The notes under the pieces were generated by a model. The model did no database searches. It worked only from the letters and a program-made list of their open reading frames with translations, and was not told the origin of the DNA. A program made the translations under genes and the position numbers. Shown here one piece after another: positions 1-12,559 of a stretch of 64,000 bases of DNA (its first letter is position 1; each line of letters begins with the position of its first letter). This DNA comes from Dermanyssus gallinae (lineage: Eukaryota > Arthropoda > Arachnida > Mesostigmata > Dermanyssidae), in assembly GCA_003439945.1 (NCBI GenBank), contig QVRM01001257.1, positions 1-64,000 of the forward strand, given 5' to 3'.

Positions 1-409
1 TGGTGCCTATGTTGAGCTAGAGCCTTGGCAGGGTGTGAATCATCTTTCAGCGGCAAAGTTTGGCGCAGCTACCTTTGGGTTACTGGAACAAGGTTAAAGA
101 TAAGAACTGAGATGCTAGAAGTTCAACCTGCTCTTCATTTGTCGATGCCGAGTGTAAGAATGATTCCATGGTTAGTAAAGCATCGCCCTTAGTGAGGCGC
201 AAGTTGGCTTTCGCGAAGAAGAGGCTGTTCGTGACGCTAATGCTAATTTTATCAGAACGCAAGCCAATTCTTTGCTTTTCTGAGTTTCCAATGTTACGAA
301 GTGAACGCAAACACGGGACATGAAGAGATGAGTCATTCAAGATGGACCACATAGAGCGCAAATTCTCGAGCTTCTTGTCGACCACGTTTAAGAGTGAAAA
401 CTTCGATCA
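1..409 (-). CDS. Candidate host-gene fragment: two exons with a 59-bp intron, running off the left edge
   Basis: Function not recognised. On the minus strand, 409 to 128 reads open with no stop and gives a non-repetitive, helical-looking sequence (it includes NIGNSEKQRIGLRSDK and FFAKANLRLTKGDALLTMES). The open frame continues to a stop at 80, but a better model splices after the Glu-Glu-Gln codons at 128. The donor is CAG|GTTGAA with GT at 126-127. The acceptor is AG at 69-70, after a pyrimidine-rich stretch. This removes 59 bp and keeps phase 0 into 68-1, which is open to the window edge (begins LRQTLPLKDDSHPAK). A second frame upstream (about 480-400, containing KPVFLLTAMMLTRC) is also open, so another exon or a frameshifted pseudogene is possible. 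Codon use is mixed, unlike the repeat-derived frames nearby. No start codon is visible. It could be a relic of an unrecognised transposon. Confidence 0.3.
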
Positions 410-1060
410 GAAACGACCGCACCAATGAGCCTATTGTACATCTAGTTAACATCATAGCAGTCAAAAGAAACACGGGCTTTAGTCGATCAGGTAGTTGGCC
501 ATTACCTCGACGTTTATTGGCTAAATATTGACCCCACTCAGCAATAGATTAACTTCCGTGAAACCGATTGCAAGAGCAAATCGGGTGAGCTTACGATCAG
601 AACTTATCGACTCATTTATGCAAAAAAACGGAATTTACGGAACTTGTAAACTTGTGAACAGCATGCTTACGCTTCTAGTCGAGTGCCACACCTAATACAG
701 AGGGTCAAACGTCAATAACGCAAAATGAAGGTGTTGTTGAGACCTTCGTACCGAATATAATGTCGTATGTTGCCTGCGCGTCGCTGCTGCATCAGGCAAT
801 CTTTTTAAGCATGTTCAGCTATTCCGGCTTGCGACTCTTCAAAGCCATAGACGTGCCAACGTGTTCCGCCCTCACTCTGTCGTCGAGCTTCGATAATATC
901 ACCCCTTCATACCTCGTAGAGTCAGGCTCTATTATCCAGGCTATCCTTTCTACTAGCAGTAGTTTTCATGTATGCAGCATATTAATTAACCCGTCACCGG
1001 GCAACATTTCATCGGCAGCGCGTTAACACTTTCGAAGAGAGCGCGATGACGAACCATGTA
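410..1060. other. Intergenic, nothing recognised
   Basis: Mixed-composition unique sequence. An 88-codon open frame at 760-1026 (+) has no splice context or motif and I do not count it as a gene. Confidence 0.4.
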
Positions 1061-2364
1061 AACCAAAGCAGCGTCGATAGCTATAACAACAACAATAACA
1101 ACAACAATAATAATAGAGCCAAAACAGCAGAATAAAATACGACGTATTTAGTTTCGTTAGAGATTCAAAAGTAAGCAATGGTGTGGTAACACGAGCAATG
1201 CAATTCGCCATCTAGTTCAACTAACAATGGCTGAGTTGTCCGACGGCTACAACTGGAGACTCTATGTGTTCGCGATACGCGCCTGCTTGTGTCGCATCAA
1301 CAACAGCAACAACCGCGGGGCAACAAATTGTCACAACGACAACGGGTGTTGTTTTACTGCTGAACTCGCTGAACTCCTGATGTCGTAGCCGCTGAATGCA
1401 TACACTATTGTCGGGCCTCGGAGGGTTAATGGCGGGCGTCGTGTCACTGTTGACATCATCCTGTGTATGAGCCCTTTTCCCTTTTCGATTCCTCTTGGGT
1501 TTCCTCTGACGCCTTGTGTCTCGCCATTGTCCTCGTCACGTCGGCCTCATTTCATTCGAGGATGGTGTTTGTTGTTGTTGTGGTTGTCGGTGTTGTTGTT
1601 GTTTGGATGAGCAGATCAATTTCGATTTCGACGCCGTGGCCGTCAACATAAGGCGTACGCATTGGCTGACGTTTCTGCTTCTCTTCCTGACAACGACGAC
1701 GACGATGACGATGCACGCGTGGACAAATGCGATCCAATTCAGCGATTCAGCGATCGACCCGCCGTTGCCACAAGTGGTCCGACTCGATTCGGTTGATTTC
1801 GCTCGCTTGCGTTGCGTTACCGTTGCCGTTTTCATCGTCGCCTGAGTCGAGCCGCTTGAACTTTCGCTTATCGCTCGACCTTGTTGGTATCGAAGTTCCG
1901 CACATTCGCTCACAGCAGCCGCTACAACGGCTGACCACAGTTGTTGGCCTACTCGATATGCTGCTGGCCAGTTAATGGCTGCTGTACAAAGCCTCCCCCC
2001 CCCCCCCTACTCTATGCGCCCGAGCAAAGGTTGGCGGTCAGCATCGCGGGTTCATCGAATGCGGTCGAGCGATCGATGAATATCGGGTGGCCTGTGTGTG
2101 TGTGTGTGTGCATAGCGTGCAACCTAATAGGTGTTCGCCTAGCACCTTTGGTCGTCACCAAAAGACCGTACCGTACAGAACTGAATCAATTGAACCGCGT
2201 TAATCCAGCAGCTGGAACTAACAGCGGCAGCAGCAACAAACAACAAACAACATCATCATCGTTATCATCATCATCATCACAACAACAACAACAGCAAGAA
2301 CAATAACAAAAACAACAGCAACAACAGCAACAGCAGAAGCAACAACAACAACAGCAACAACAGC

Positions 2365-2437
<73 letters not shown>

Positions 2438-2720
2438 CAACAACAACAGCAGCAGCAGCAACAACAGCAACAACAACAGCAACAACAGCAACAACAACAG
2501 GGACAGCAGACGTGGCAAACGACGGGACAGTATCTGCTGCCATCCTATAAACAGTAAAACGAACAATCATCGAGAGGCGACGAGAGAATGAAATCGATAA
2601 GCAGGATGACGTCGAGAATCGTAATGCGGCATGCGGCGGTAGTTGGTATTCGAGTGGCGAATGGTGCTTATGGCGACAAATTCAATTGTGCTGCTTCAGC
2701 AGCCGCAACACCGATTTAGG
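1060..2720. other. Triplet-repeat island 1
   Basis: GC-richer tract with interspersed (CAA)n, (TTG)n and (GAC)n, a (GT)8 run near 2094-2110 and a C-tract near 1995-2006. It switches from TTG-rich on the plus strand (1560-1610) to CAA-rich (2220-2500). Open frames overlap on several strands and encode only low-complexity residues. A regulatory or 5'-exon role is possible but unsupported. Confidence 0.5.
2278..2503 (+). repeat. (CAA)n/(CAG)n compound triplet repeat
   Basis: About 225 bp of CAA with interspersed CAG. The purest part is near 2360-2437. TAA interruptions near 2303 break any long polyglutamine reading on the plus strand. On the minus strand it reads as poly-Leu or poly-Cys, typical of repeat artefacts. 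Confidence 0.9.
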
Positions 2721-3007
2721 TGTACGTTTTACTTAAACGACTACATCCACAGCCACAATAAAAGTAATAATTGTAAAATATGTTGTTAAAATATGTTAAT
2801 AATAATAATCATAATCATATATAATACGAATAACATTACTTTTTTGAACAAGGGTTTACTATTAATATCTAAAAAAAATACTTAAATAGGGATTATTCAT
2901 ATATGCATGTAACACAACTATTAATAAATTAAATATATAGTATTTACAATTAGACTTCACTATTAATATTATATATGCTATATAAACGATTCTTATTTAG
3001 TCTGTTA
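2720..3007. other. AT-rich spacer
   Basis: Very AT-rich, with short TA and TTAATA motifs. It lies just past the 3' end of the minus-strand retroelement relic at 3008 and may include its 3' UTR or tail. No gene seen. Confidence 0.4.
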
Positions 3008-3609
3008 TCAAAGCCAGCCGGTAAATTTACAGATTAAATTGCCTATTAATCTATACTGCAGTTCCTCCAGGCCTCTCCCCGTCGGGAGCGTGTCAAGAAT
3101 CATTCTCGCGTTGCCGTGCTGAACTTCCAAGGCGATGCGCTGCCTCACGAACGCTGTGAATCGTGTGTTCCCGTTCGGCTTCTCGATGATCAGCCCGATT
3201 GTCCACGTCGTGGCCATGGCGGCAAATGGTGTCCTTGTTCCCCGAGGCATCGTAATGATGAGACTTGTCCCTCTCCGCCGTTAGTGCAACGCTGTCTACC
3301 GTGCGGGAGATTGCCGTACAGTTAGGTACCTTCTTCTTTTTCAAGTGTTATCTGAATCAACACGTCCCGAAGCAGTGGTTTCCCCATCCAGCCCAGAGAT
3401 TTAGGGTCATAACGTCTGGTATAATGCTCTATTCTCTTCATACACATATCTCGGCTCGAAGTACACGACAAACAGCGTGCCTGTTTGAAGGTTCTAACGA
3501 GTACATAATTTACGGCGTTGTGGCGTGCCTGCTCCATAGGTGCCGCTTGCTTGCGGCTCAGCCTATGGTGACTTCTCGCATCAGCCATGTTTGTGCCTGG
3601 CAAGAACAT
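3008..3609 (-). pseudogene. Retroelement C-terminal nuclease-like module, decayed copy 1
   Basis: Relic of the C-terminal part of an RT-encoding element, related to the copy at 21954-22795. The segment 3609-3322 aligns with its zinc-knuckle and Ala/Asn helix region: ADARSHHRLSRKQ and ARHNAVNYVLVRTF match the pattern xHxLSCxxxxxxRHxALNxxLxR. After frameshifts, 3250-3008 aligns with the end: FVRQRIALEVQHGNARMILD against FFSQRLSLEIQRGNATSVLG. The PD...D metal-binding core is ruined (YDP replaces RPDG). The RT domain is absent, so the copy is 5'-truncated or eroded. Homology is seen directly. The assignment to a non-LTR lineage rests on knowledge of such modules next to RTs in invertebrates. Confidence 0.65.
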
Positions 3610-3790
3610 GGGTGAGTGGCGAGAACACCAGTACCTAAACGGAGGCCGCGTGCGGTCCTGCGCTACGGGATTGGTATTACGGTGTCAAGATTATCAACCG
3701 GTCATAGACGTTCAGCCAAAGACCACCAATCATAATCATATCAACCACGACAATAACGACAGCCACAATGGCTGTATAACCCCCAGTAGT

Positions 3791-3894
3791 AACAATAATT
3801 ACACAATAATCATAGCAACAATAGTTACACAACAACCATAGCAACAATAATTACACAACAATCATAACACGGATAATTACACAACAACCATAGC
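3791..3894 (+). repeat. 26-bp minisatellite, 4 copies
   Basis: Four consecutive 26-bp units start at 3791, 3817, 3843 and 3869. Each follows the pattern AACAATARTTACACAAYA then AYCATARC. Copies differ at two to five positions, so the array is moderately old. It lies at the edge of the CAA island. Confidence 0.85.
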
Positions 3895-4135
3895 AAAAGC
3901 GAAGGACCTATGGCTACAGAAACAAAGACCACACCAACACCGGTACGATAGTAACACCTACAGCAACAACTGCACTAGCAAAAACAACAACGGCAACATT
4001 CGGAACCGAATAACAGGAGCAACAACAAAAACACAGCTGTAACAAAGACAGTCTCAACAACAGCACAGATAGAAAAAACGAGAACGACAACAACACCAAC
4101 AACAACAAGGGGAACGTTATTATTAGCAGCAGCAG

Positions 4136-4225
4136 CAACGACAACAACATCAACAACAACGACAACAACAACAATAACAACAACGACAACAACATCAACA
4201 ACAACGACAACAACAACAATTACAA
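4136..4225 (+). repeat. 45-bp tandem duplication within CAA repeats
   Basis: Two 45-bp units (4136-4180 and 4181-4225) made of CAACGACAACAACATCAAC followed by CAACGA and (CAA)n. They differ at essentially one base (ATAACAA against ATTACAA), so the duplication is recent. Confidence 0.85.
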
Positions 4226-5558
4226 CAACAGCTGACAAGATGATTCAGGGAGATGACACACCACAACAACAACAACAACAACAACAACAACAGAATCCCG
4301 TCGTCGCCACCGTCCACAGTAGATCCGAGCCTCGTTCCGGCCGGGGGGGGGGGGGGTTCAATCGGGATACGACACTCCTCAGAAGATTCGCCGCATCTAC
4401 ATCAGTCTTGGCCGGTTAGAAGCTCGCATGCTGCTGCTGCTACTGTCGTTGTCGTCTTCGTTCTCCTCGCGGTGCCCCAAAGCGCCCTTTCTTCCCGCGC
4501 CCCACTAAAAATCCGTAGCCCGTTTGTCGTCCAATGTCGTCGTTGCAAACTTGGCAAGCGGAGAAATTGCAGCGGCAGCGGCGGCAGCAAAGGCGATAGA
4601 GGCGGCTTCCTCGGACGACATTCCTCGACCTCACTTCGCGAACGCTGCGTTAACAGAACACTGCCACTGCTGCAGCTGCTGCTGCTGCCGCTGCTGCTGT
4701 TGCAGCAGCAGCTGATCCTGCTATTGTTGCCTGCTGCCAACGACACGAGACGGGACAGCAGATAGGTGGGCGGGAAGTGGCTAGGCGAGCGGTGGTTTCG
4801 AAGCTAAGAGGGCGAAAACTGCAGCTCGTGTTACCACAGCGGCAGGACGATGCCAAACGGTGCGGAGGATGACGACAGAGAATAGAAGCGACAACAACAA
4901 CAACAACAACATCGACGGCAACAACAACATCGACAGCAACAACAACAGCAGCAGTAACAACAACAGCAATAACAACAATAGCAACAACAACGACAGCAAC
5001 AACAACAACAACCACGACAATAACAACAACAACAACAACGTCAACAGCAACGACAACAACAACAACCGCGACGTCAAGAACGGTCGCGGAGGTGCCAGCG
5101 ACACGGGCGAGACCTACAGCAGAAGCAGCATCGGCAGCAGCAACAACAAAAACCACAACAACAACAATGACCTTGACATAGAAGCAGCTAGCTTTGTTCG
5201 TTGTGTCACTGAATCCACTTCGAGTCTCGAACGGGATCAAACAACGCGCAGGCGAAGCGAACGTCGTGGCCGTCGGAACCAAGGAAACGAAGGAACTTGT
5301 TGGTTGAAGGATGAACAGCAGCTGAGTTGAGCTGAAACCCGTCGCCGTACGACCTGTCGTCGTCGTCGTCGTCGTCGCCGCGCTGTGCTCCGCTGACAGG
5401 TTAATGTACGACAGGTACAGATTGGTAACGGCAAAAGATGGATGATTCCGGAGCTCGGCTTCGTCCGTCGAGATACAAGGCAGCACACGTCTAACAAGCC
5501 ACGACCTACACACGGGAAGGAGCGACATCTATCTGTCCATCTAATCCTGCAATATGCT

Positions 5559-5561
<3 letters not shown>

Positions 5562-5612
<51 letters not shown>
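5562..5612. repeat. (TA)n microsatellite, about 50 bp
   Basis: Pure AT dinucleotide run. It abuts the 5' boundary of the SINE-B copy that starts at about 5613. Confidence 0.95.
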
Positions 5613-5614
<2 letters not shown>

Positions 5615-5781
5615 CCTGAAATAAAGCCTTTGCCTTGCATTTGGGAGGACTGGGTTCGAGACTCAGACCGCCCACTTTTAAATTGGTTTGCATGGTTTCC
5701 AATTTAGACGAGGTAAATGCCGGAGTGGATTCAAAATTAGCCATGACATGAAAAACCGTGCACGGGCATTAGTCTTACGAA
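5613..5781 (+). mobile_element. tRNA-derived SINE-B, 5'-truncated copy
   Basis: Non-autonomous retroelement transcribed by RNA polymerase III. It matches the fuller copy at 52484-52698: AAAGCCTTTGCCTT, the B-box GGGTTCGAGACTCAGACC at 5652, then TAAATTGGTTT, CCAATTTA and AGTGGAT. The A-box half is missing or diverged. The copy lies between two (TA)n arrays, and its 3' end at GTCTTACGAA runs into the second one. Two copies sharing body sequence well beyond the tRNA-like head show this is a dispersed family and not a lone tRNA gene. Confidence 0.8.
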
Positions 5782-5807
5782 ATATATATATATATATATA
5801 TATATAT
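5782..5807. repeat. (TA)n microsatellite at SINE-B 3' end
   Basis: 26-bp TA run directly following the SINE-B copy. It may be the SINE tail or the other half of a TA target. Confidence 0.9.
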
Positions 5808-5925
5808 GCGTTTATATATATGGTTATTGATGAATATATGAGTATTGGTGAGTACCAGATACAATCGGGCACTTATGTTGTTTTCAGGAAAACAATGACA
5901 GCAAGTAATAATGACAGTAATAATG

Positions 5926-5965
<40 letters not shown>

Positions 5966-7599
5966 AAAATACAAAAATACAAAACGACACTGTGGGCACG
6001 ATTCCTAGTGTAATAATAAGTCATTATTCAAACGTAATAACCAGAGGCCTGAGCACAACTTTCCGCTGTTTCCCGAGTTGGAAGATTTCCTCTTTTCAAA
6101 TATAACAAGCGCCAGTTCTTTACCGTGTCCTTTGAGTCGCCGTCAAATTTGAAACGCTTTTGATTTTCGAGGGGGAGGTGACGACGCATGCTTGCTTTAT
6201 AAGTTGTCCTATATAAATATACTTTTTATTATTATTTTAATATTTTATTTTTTTAATAAAGATTTTTTCAGGATAAAAGTAGAACAACAATAGTCTTTTG
6301 ATAACGTGTGCACTATATATATATATATATACATTTTAAAAGTTTATTTAAAATGTATCATATACGCACGTTCAGCACTGCTACACTGGGCAGTGTAGGA
6401 CTAGCGACTTTAGCCTGGCGTCTTCCTCCGCTAAAGCACACGTTTTCTCCACCCCACAGGTGGTCCGGAATTTGCTAAGCTTACCACATCGGAGCACAGG
6501 AGGAGTTTCTTGCGCAATAGTTCTCCTTCTCTTCCAAACCAGCGCGCCTCGCACTCATGTCTGCCAAAGCGGCCGTTGTAGCTTCTGCTCGTTTACCACA
6601 GTATTTAACTGATTAAGTGAATATGTTCGTCCGAAGCAACGCCCTAGATTTGGTTCCATCTTTGTCCATTCTTCCTTAAGACAGTGCAATGTTCGAGTGC
6701 GTGATTCGCATCGGCGCTCTTGACCATGCCACAGGCGACGTTTCGCGCCTTCTAATATTCATTGCAGGAACTCCTGGAAGCATCCATGATCTGTCAAGAC
6801 CGGGCCAGGATGGTGGTAGCTTAACCGGCATCGCGTTTTCCTAAATCAGTTTGGTCTTGGAACATTTTTGCTTTTTTCCCGATCAGCAAGTCTCTTCGCA
6901 TTATTCTACTTCAAACCCAATGTTTACCCTTGCCGAAGACCAAAAGGTCGAGGTTGATTAATGTACAATAACTCTTTTACGTATTACCTTTATCTTTTTA
7001 GCGTGTTCTTTTTGTATTCAACCAAATAAGCTGGTTTTAAAACAGTATGTGCAAACTACCTAGGGTCGCCGTTGTATGCATGCCTCTATACACATACAAA
7101 GAGTGACAAAAACGCTATCTTGCTCCTGCTGAATATTTTCTCCCGTGAAGTACATCGGGTGAAACATCATTATCGTTTCGTGCATTTTCATAAATATGTA
7201 CTTCGACACGCCCACATGCTGTCTGCTTATGAAATTAAATATGACAAGGTTAACATTTCCCTCAATGTTGTTTTATAGCTCTCAAAGGCAAGTCTCGCCG
7301 ACGACGCTGAAAGCGCACGCTAGGCCACGGGTGCAACTAGGATATTGGACTTGTTGGTACTTTTTGTCGGAGGCATTCTGACTGCCTCGCAAAAAGAAGA
7401 CGCCCAACATCTTAGCGTTTTAGAATGCTATTATGTTCATAACGTTTAAAGTGTCAGTTAACTCTGTGCAGTGTGCCGTTCGTCAGTTCGGTTGCGCTGA
7501 TAATGAAGACGGCGCGCGGTGCCTGTTCTGCAGCGTCCCGAAAGCAATGAGTGAGACACTGGTTGACGAAATGAACGTTCTACCATATATATATACATA

Positions 7600-7630
<31 letters not shown>

Positions 7631-7640
7631 CACAAGCGAA
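5808..7640. other. AT-rich spacer with TA arrays; no gene recognised
   Basis: TA runs lie at 5929-5962, 6313-6331 and 7612-7629. The stretch 6360-6620 is less AT-rich. Read on the minus strand it contains LHCP-like residues reminiscent of the Cys/His end of RT proteins, but too weakly to annotate. The rest is unique sequence without motifs. Confidence 0.4.
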
Positions 7641-9720
7641 ATTATGTTACTTTTTTGCGCCTGTTCATGAAATAGAAGAGTCCGAGCGGAGCCCACTGAA
7701 GCCTATGGGCGGCTAGAAAGGCGTCGTATCCTTCGTAAGAATCTTAGCAGCGTAACAGCGGTTGCTGTTCGCCGGCGGGCCGGGCAGGTCTGGGAACAAT
7801 TGTTGAGTTGTTCATTGCGACAAAACAAGCTAGACTAGCGTTCGTCGCCTCCTGCCTAGAGCTCCTAACGTCACGCACATCAGTCTATCTCAATCGCATG
7901 ATGCTGAGAGGAAGGGCAAAAAAAAAAAAAGGACCAATCGTGGTGACAAATCGTCCCAATAATCAAATCTCGCCAGATGAACCGGGCGGCTCGAAAATCG
8001 AATCGATTCGCGTGCACTGTTCACGCGCGTTCATCGTGAGATGATGTAAACGGCTTTAAACCGTAGCCATCCCCGGTCATGTGGTTCTATTCGAAAGTGG
8101 TTTATTGGTCAAACGTCCAGGTGCTCAGGTTTCTCTGCCGACAGCTCAGCAATAGCATTAGTAGCATCATCAGCAGCAGCGACAGTTACCAGCAGCCGCC
8201 TTACCGTAGCGGACACGTATTTCGTCGTCGTCATCATCATCATCGTCATCGTCGCCATCGCCATCAACGTCAACTGTGTCGTTGTTCCGTTTTCGTTTTA
8301 CCTGCGTGCCCTGTGGCAGCAGAGCAATGGCCGCCCAAGCGCTTCCCACGTGAACTCACGCTCACACACAGATACACACGAGACACGGGAGTGGCGGGAG
8401 GAAAATTGAGAATGAACGAGGTGCAAATGATGGCTTCGTTTCGTTGGCGCTTTCGGCGCTTCGAAAAGCTCCGAGGCTGTCTGCGGGTTTCCTTTTTGCT
8501 TGCTGCTTGCTTCTTGGCCCGTCGACTACCGGCTCCCATAGTGGCCGCCACCATTGCCCCCCCGACAGCGGTGGCCCACCCACCCAGAGGGAAGACTTAC
8601 AGACACCAAGCTAACACGACCACGACGACGACGACAACGATGACGACGATGACAGACATAGATGCATGCTTGAGATAATCGAAGACCTTCCCGATGACAC
8701 GCCTGTCTGTATGTCTGCTTGTATGCCAGCGTGCGTCCATCCGTCCATTGGTCCGTGGGTCCGTGGGTTCGTCCGTCGTGCGTGTGAGAGCTGCTTGTTG
8801 CTGGCACTCAGTGCTCGAGTACTCATTTGTTATCTCGTTTCTGCCTCTACTCGTGAATCTACGTGGTTATTGTTGCTGTTGTTGTTGTTGTTGTGGTTAA
8901 TGTTGTTGTTGTCGTTGTTGTTGTTGTGGTTATTAGTGTTGTTGTTGTTATTGGTGATGTCGCCTCGTAGTGGTGGTGGTGGTGGAGTGGTTCGTTACGA
9001 ACGTTGGCGTTTAGCGGTAGCGTGTCACAGTGCAGCAACAAACAGCGACTGCAATAATAATAATAATAATAATAAGAAGAAGAGAAACATTATTATTATT
9101 AGGAAAAATAACATTATTATAATTATTATGAATATGAAAAATAAGGCTTGTTCCCCCCACTCAGCAGAGTGACAACGACCGCTAAGCACGTGCCTACGTG
9201 CGTGCGCAGGAAAGCTTTCGAGCTTTCGGTCGTAACGGGGTAAACGAATCTATTTAGGTTTCGTTCGCTTTCGCGCGCTTCCGGTGATCGTTGTGCGGTA
9301 GCAGCGGCAGCAGCAGCAGCGGCGGCAGCGGCGTATTCTAGAACTGGACGAGAAGAAGTATGTGGCAGTTTTTTGCAGGACGACAATTTTCTGGCTGGTG
9401 CTGGTGCTGCTGCTGTGGCGGCTACATCACGGCTCTCGCACGTCAGCGCATTACACCGTTTGACGGGGACGGGAGCGGCTGCTGCCGCCGCTTTCGACGG
9501 CCTGTTTCAATCGGCTTCTGTAGTCAAAGCCACAAATAGTATACGCTGACAGACATACTAGCTATAGGTTTTCCAGCGAGTATAGCCCTAGCTCTCACAC
9601 GCCCCCACAAGAAAGGGGAGACGGGAAGAGGGGGGGAGGAGGATAGTGCAGTATTCAGTTTGCGACGTTGTAGGAGACACAGACAAAGGGACAGACACGG
9701 AGAGAACTAAATGTTATTTA
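7640..9720. other. Triplet-repeat island 3
   Basis: GC-richer tract with CAT/CGT clusters (8230-8270), ACG repeats (8620-8660), TTG repeats (8870-8960), GTG repeats (8970-8985) and AAT repeats (9053-9077). The 199-codon frame at 8079-8678 is arginine/serine/threonine-rich because of these repeats. No domain seen, and I do not call it a gene. Confidence 0.45.
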
Positions 9721-9867
9721 CGACGCCATAAATGACAAATGACACATTGTCTGAACTCCGGAAATACAGCGTTTTCGTCTCTACCAGATTCTCAAAACAG
9801 CCATCTACCTTCTAACTCTTACGGGTAATGCATAGATGAATATATATATATATAGAATACAAAATGT

Positions 9868-9911
<44 letters not shown>

Positions 9912-9962
9912 TTACCCTGCTACCTTAAGTTAATAGGTATAATGAGGCCTCTGTTCCTTTGG

Positions 9963-9999
<37 letters not shown>

Positions 10000-11345
10000 C
10001 GTTGCTCAGGAGATCGCAAGTCGTTTGAGCAGGTAAGATATGAGTTTGAAGAAATTATGTTTTGATTGTAGGAGGATACTGCTGAAACTGCACAGTTCCT
10101 GCGTACACCTACAACACTAAATGAGCTATACCTAGGGTATCTTACTGTGTGGGTGTATCTAAACAAGTCCTAAGTGCAACCGCAAAATTAGCAAAAACCC
10201 ACTACCACTTAACGTGGGTTTTTCATTACCTCTTCCTTCAACGCGGATATTTTCGAAAGATTTGTTGGCAACGATTTGCAGCCGGTGAGGTCTAGCAGTG
10301 TAGGCTTTACTAGCAGAGTGGGTATTCTTATAATTGACTCGTTGACTTTGAGCTCATTGGCGGGAATCAAATAGTCAACAAGAATATTTGTCCTGGTGCC
10401 AGCAACTTAAGTACGCTGAGATGGTGCATTGCTCGTATAGTTACTATTTTCTTTGTTCAAATTCAAAGTATGTGCATCCATTTTTCTATGTGGAAAATAT
10501 GATTTTGTTAAAGATCACAAAAGCCTGCCTGGTAAGCAAATCATTTGGTTTCATGCAAAATTAACAAAATCAAAAATAGAGAGGTTGAATACCATTTTGA
10601 TGCGGGTGATTGCAGTTCGTCTAAATGCTATCAACAATTCATTTTTACAATTTAGTATATTTATTAAAAAAATTAATACAGCCGCATGTGAAATCTAAAA
10701 TTTCGTTTACTTCTTTTTTCACGTTTTCTGAATGTTCGTGAGTCGTTCAAACACGATCCTTACAGTGGTGACCAGCCAAAACACTGGAAATGTTAATCGC
10801 GTGTCTTAGCTCCTTCTACCTGATGAAGTAACAAATAATAAAAATCTCGCAGGCGAACTCATATTGCTGTTGGTACAGTTCATATAATCCTTCACGACAA
10901 GTAACACTTGAGGGAGATTTGTGCAAGCCTTGTTCGCACAAATTTACATCCGATCAAAAAGACCACCATGTGCAGGCTTCCGTGTAAGATTCGTTGATGG
11001 AGCAGCCGATATGGACCCGAGTTTTAGGTTGAACATCCCAACAGGTGATGAAACATAGGGTTTCCAATATGACTGAGTTGTCGACGAGAAAATACACCCG
11101 GCCGAGTAGCGAACAGCTGAAGATGGCCGTCCCATAAAAATGCGAGCCTCAAATACAAATACACCTACAATCCAAGTTGCATACCCACTTCACTTGTTTT
11201 GATTCTTGAGGAATTGTTCACTCTAAGAAATTTGCTCCTTCTGGCCAGACTTTCAAAAACGCCTTCGCACTTTGCGAGGGTTCGTCGGATTCCGCCCGAA
11301 ACACGAAACACTTACAAGTCCGGCAAAAGACACTCCTCCTTGGGA

Positions 11346-11370
11346 GTATCGTAGGGAATACCTACGATAC
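11346..11370. repeat. Perfect 10-bp stem, 5-nt loop hairpin
   Basis: GTATCGTAGG (11346-11355), GAATA, then its exact reverse complement CCTACGATAC (11361-11370). It could be a structured RNA, a protein-binding dyad or chance. Confidence 0.7.
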
Positions 11371-11498
11371 GAGCAACGTCCAACGTGGCAATGCCACGAC
11401 AGCTTTAGGTACCCTGTTAAGGTAAGCCCGATTTAGAAAGCTGACGCGTAACACGTGCATACGTTCATAAAGGGCAATTGCCCTCTCTTAATACCTTG

Positions 11499-11512
11499 TA
11501 TATATATATATA

Positions 11513-11546
<34 letters not shown>

Positions 11547-11603
11547 AATGTATATATATATATACATTTATATATATATATAAATGTATATATATATATA
11601 TAC

Positions 11604-11656
<53 letters not shown>
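11499..11656. repeat. Compound (TA)n array with inverted ATAAATG units
   Basis: A TA array interrupted by TTTATT and by alternating ATAAATG and CATTTAT blocks every 20-30 bp. The whole stretch is a series of nested palindromes ending in more than 50 bp of pure TA. Confidence 0.9.
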
Positions 11657-11660
<4 letters not shown>

Positions 11661-12559
11661 ATTAAACTGACGCTTCGAATACTATTTTAATTAGTAATCA
11701 AGCTTATATTTGATTCTTGAAAAAAATATATGTATATATATATATATATATATACTACTAAGCTTTCCTTTAAACTGTGCCTATCCGTATTTGTAAATTC
11801 TACTTTAATGGCGGCAGCCCAAATTGATGGCACATGTGTTAGCCTGAACTCTGTACTTTCAACAACGCTTTTCTGGGTTATTCATCAAAATCTAGTGTTC
11901 TAGCTGACGGCCTTCCGGCATAGTGGCATTTGATAATGGCCGCTAGTTTGCGCGCTAAGATGCTCATTTGGTAAGTTTGAGTTACTTAATTTGTCATTTA
12001 CCCGTGGGGCTTGTTTTAGTGTAACAGAACTAGACATTGACTCCCGACACACCAGCTGGCAGCCTGGTCAACAAAATGGTTAAAATGTTAGCGGATTTAG
12101 CATACGCACCTTATTTAACATACATTTATATATGCAGCATTAACGTCATATGCATGTTGTGCTTATTTGTGTATATGTTTCTTATCGCATATATGAACTC
12201 TACATGAAGAAGAGCGTCATGAACATCATGAAGTGCCGAAGTCAGAACGTTGAGATCCGTCTTAATTACAGAAAGTCTAAACGGTACGCCACCAAATAAC
12301 GCAAACTACTATATAAATCAATTGTGATTGAGTTGTGTGTCAAATACTCTGAAGATATGGTAAAATTCGATGTGATCCCATAGGACGCCGAGATATAACG
12401 CTCGCCATTTCATTTGGTCAGTAAGGCAGAACATGTAAGAAGAGAACCTTGAATGCTACTCAGCAGGCTTAACTATAGTGTGCATACATATATTATTGAA
12501 TAAAAAGCCTTGAACAACAAACAGACAAGCAGCTAATGAAAATACTGTGTGGCGCTGAC

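Larger units (their letters stand above)
3610..5520. other. Triplet-repeat island 2
   Basis: CAA-rich on the plus strand throughout (3720-5160), with CTG clusters (4670-4735), a G14 tract at 4343-4356 and (GTC)n at 5357-5378. Frames such as 4860-5330 (+, poly-Asn) and 4650-5528 (-, poly-Val/Ala) are translations of the repeats. No convincing gene. Confidence 0.5.

Noticed and set aside
2186..2566. 126-codon poly-Leu/poly-Cys minus-strand frame
   Set aside because: Produced entirely by (CAA/CAG)n; neighbouring frames are equally open.
4650..5528. 292-codon minus-strand frame
   Set aside because: Mostly poly-Val/Ala from CAA/CAG repeats, with no recognisable domain in the unique part.
6360..6620. 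Possible RT C-terminal Cys/His remnant on the minus strand
   Set aside because: Only a short LHCP-like match in shifting frames; insufficient.
8079..8678. 199-codon frame with His/Arg and Thr runs
   Set aside because: Runs match CAT, CGT and ACG triplets; no start context, splice signals or domain.
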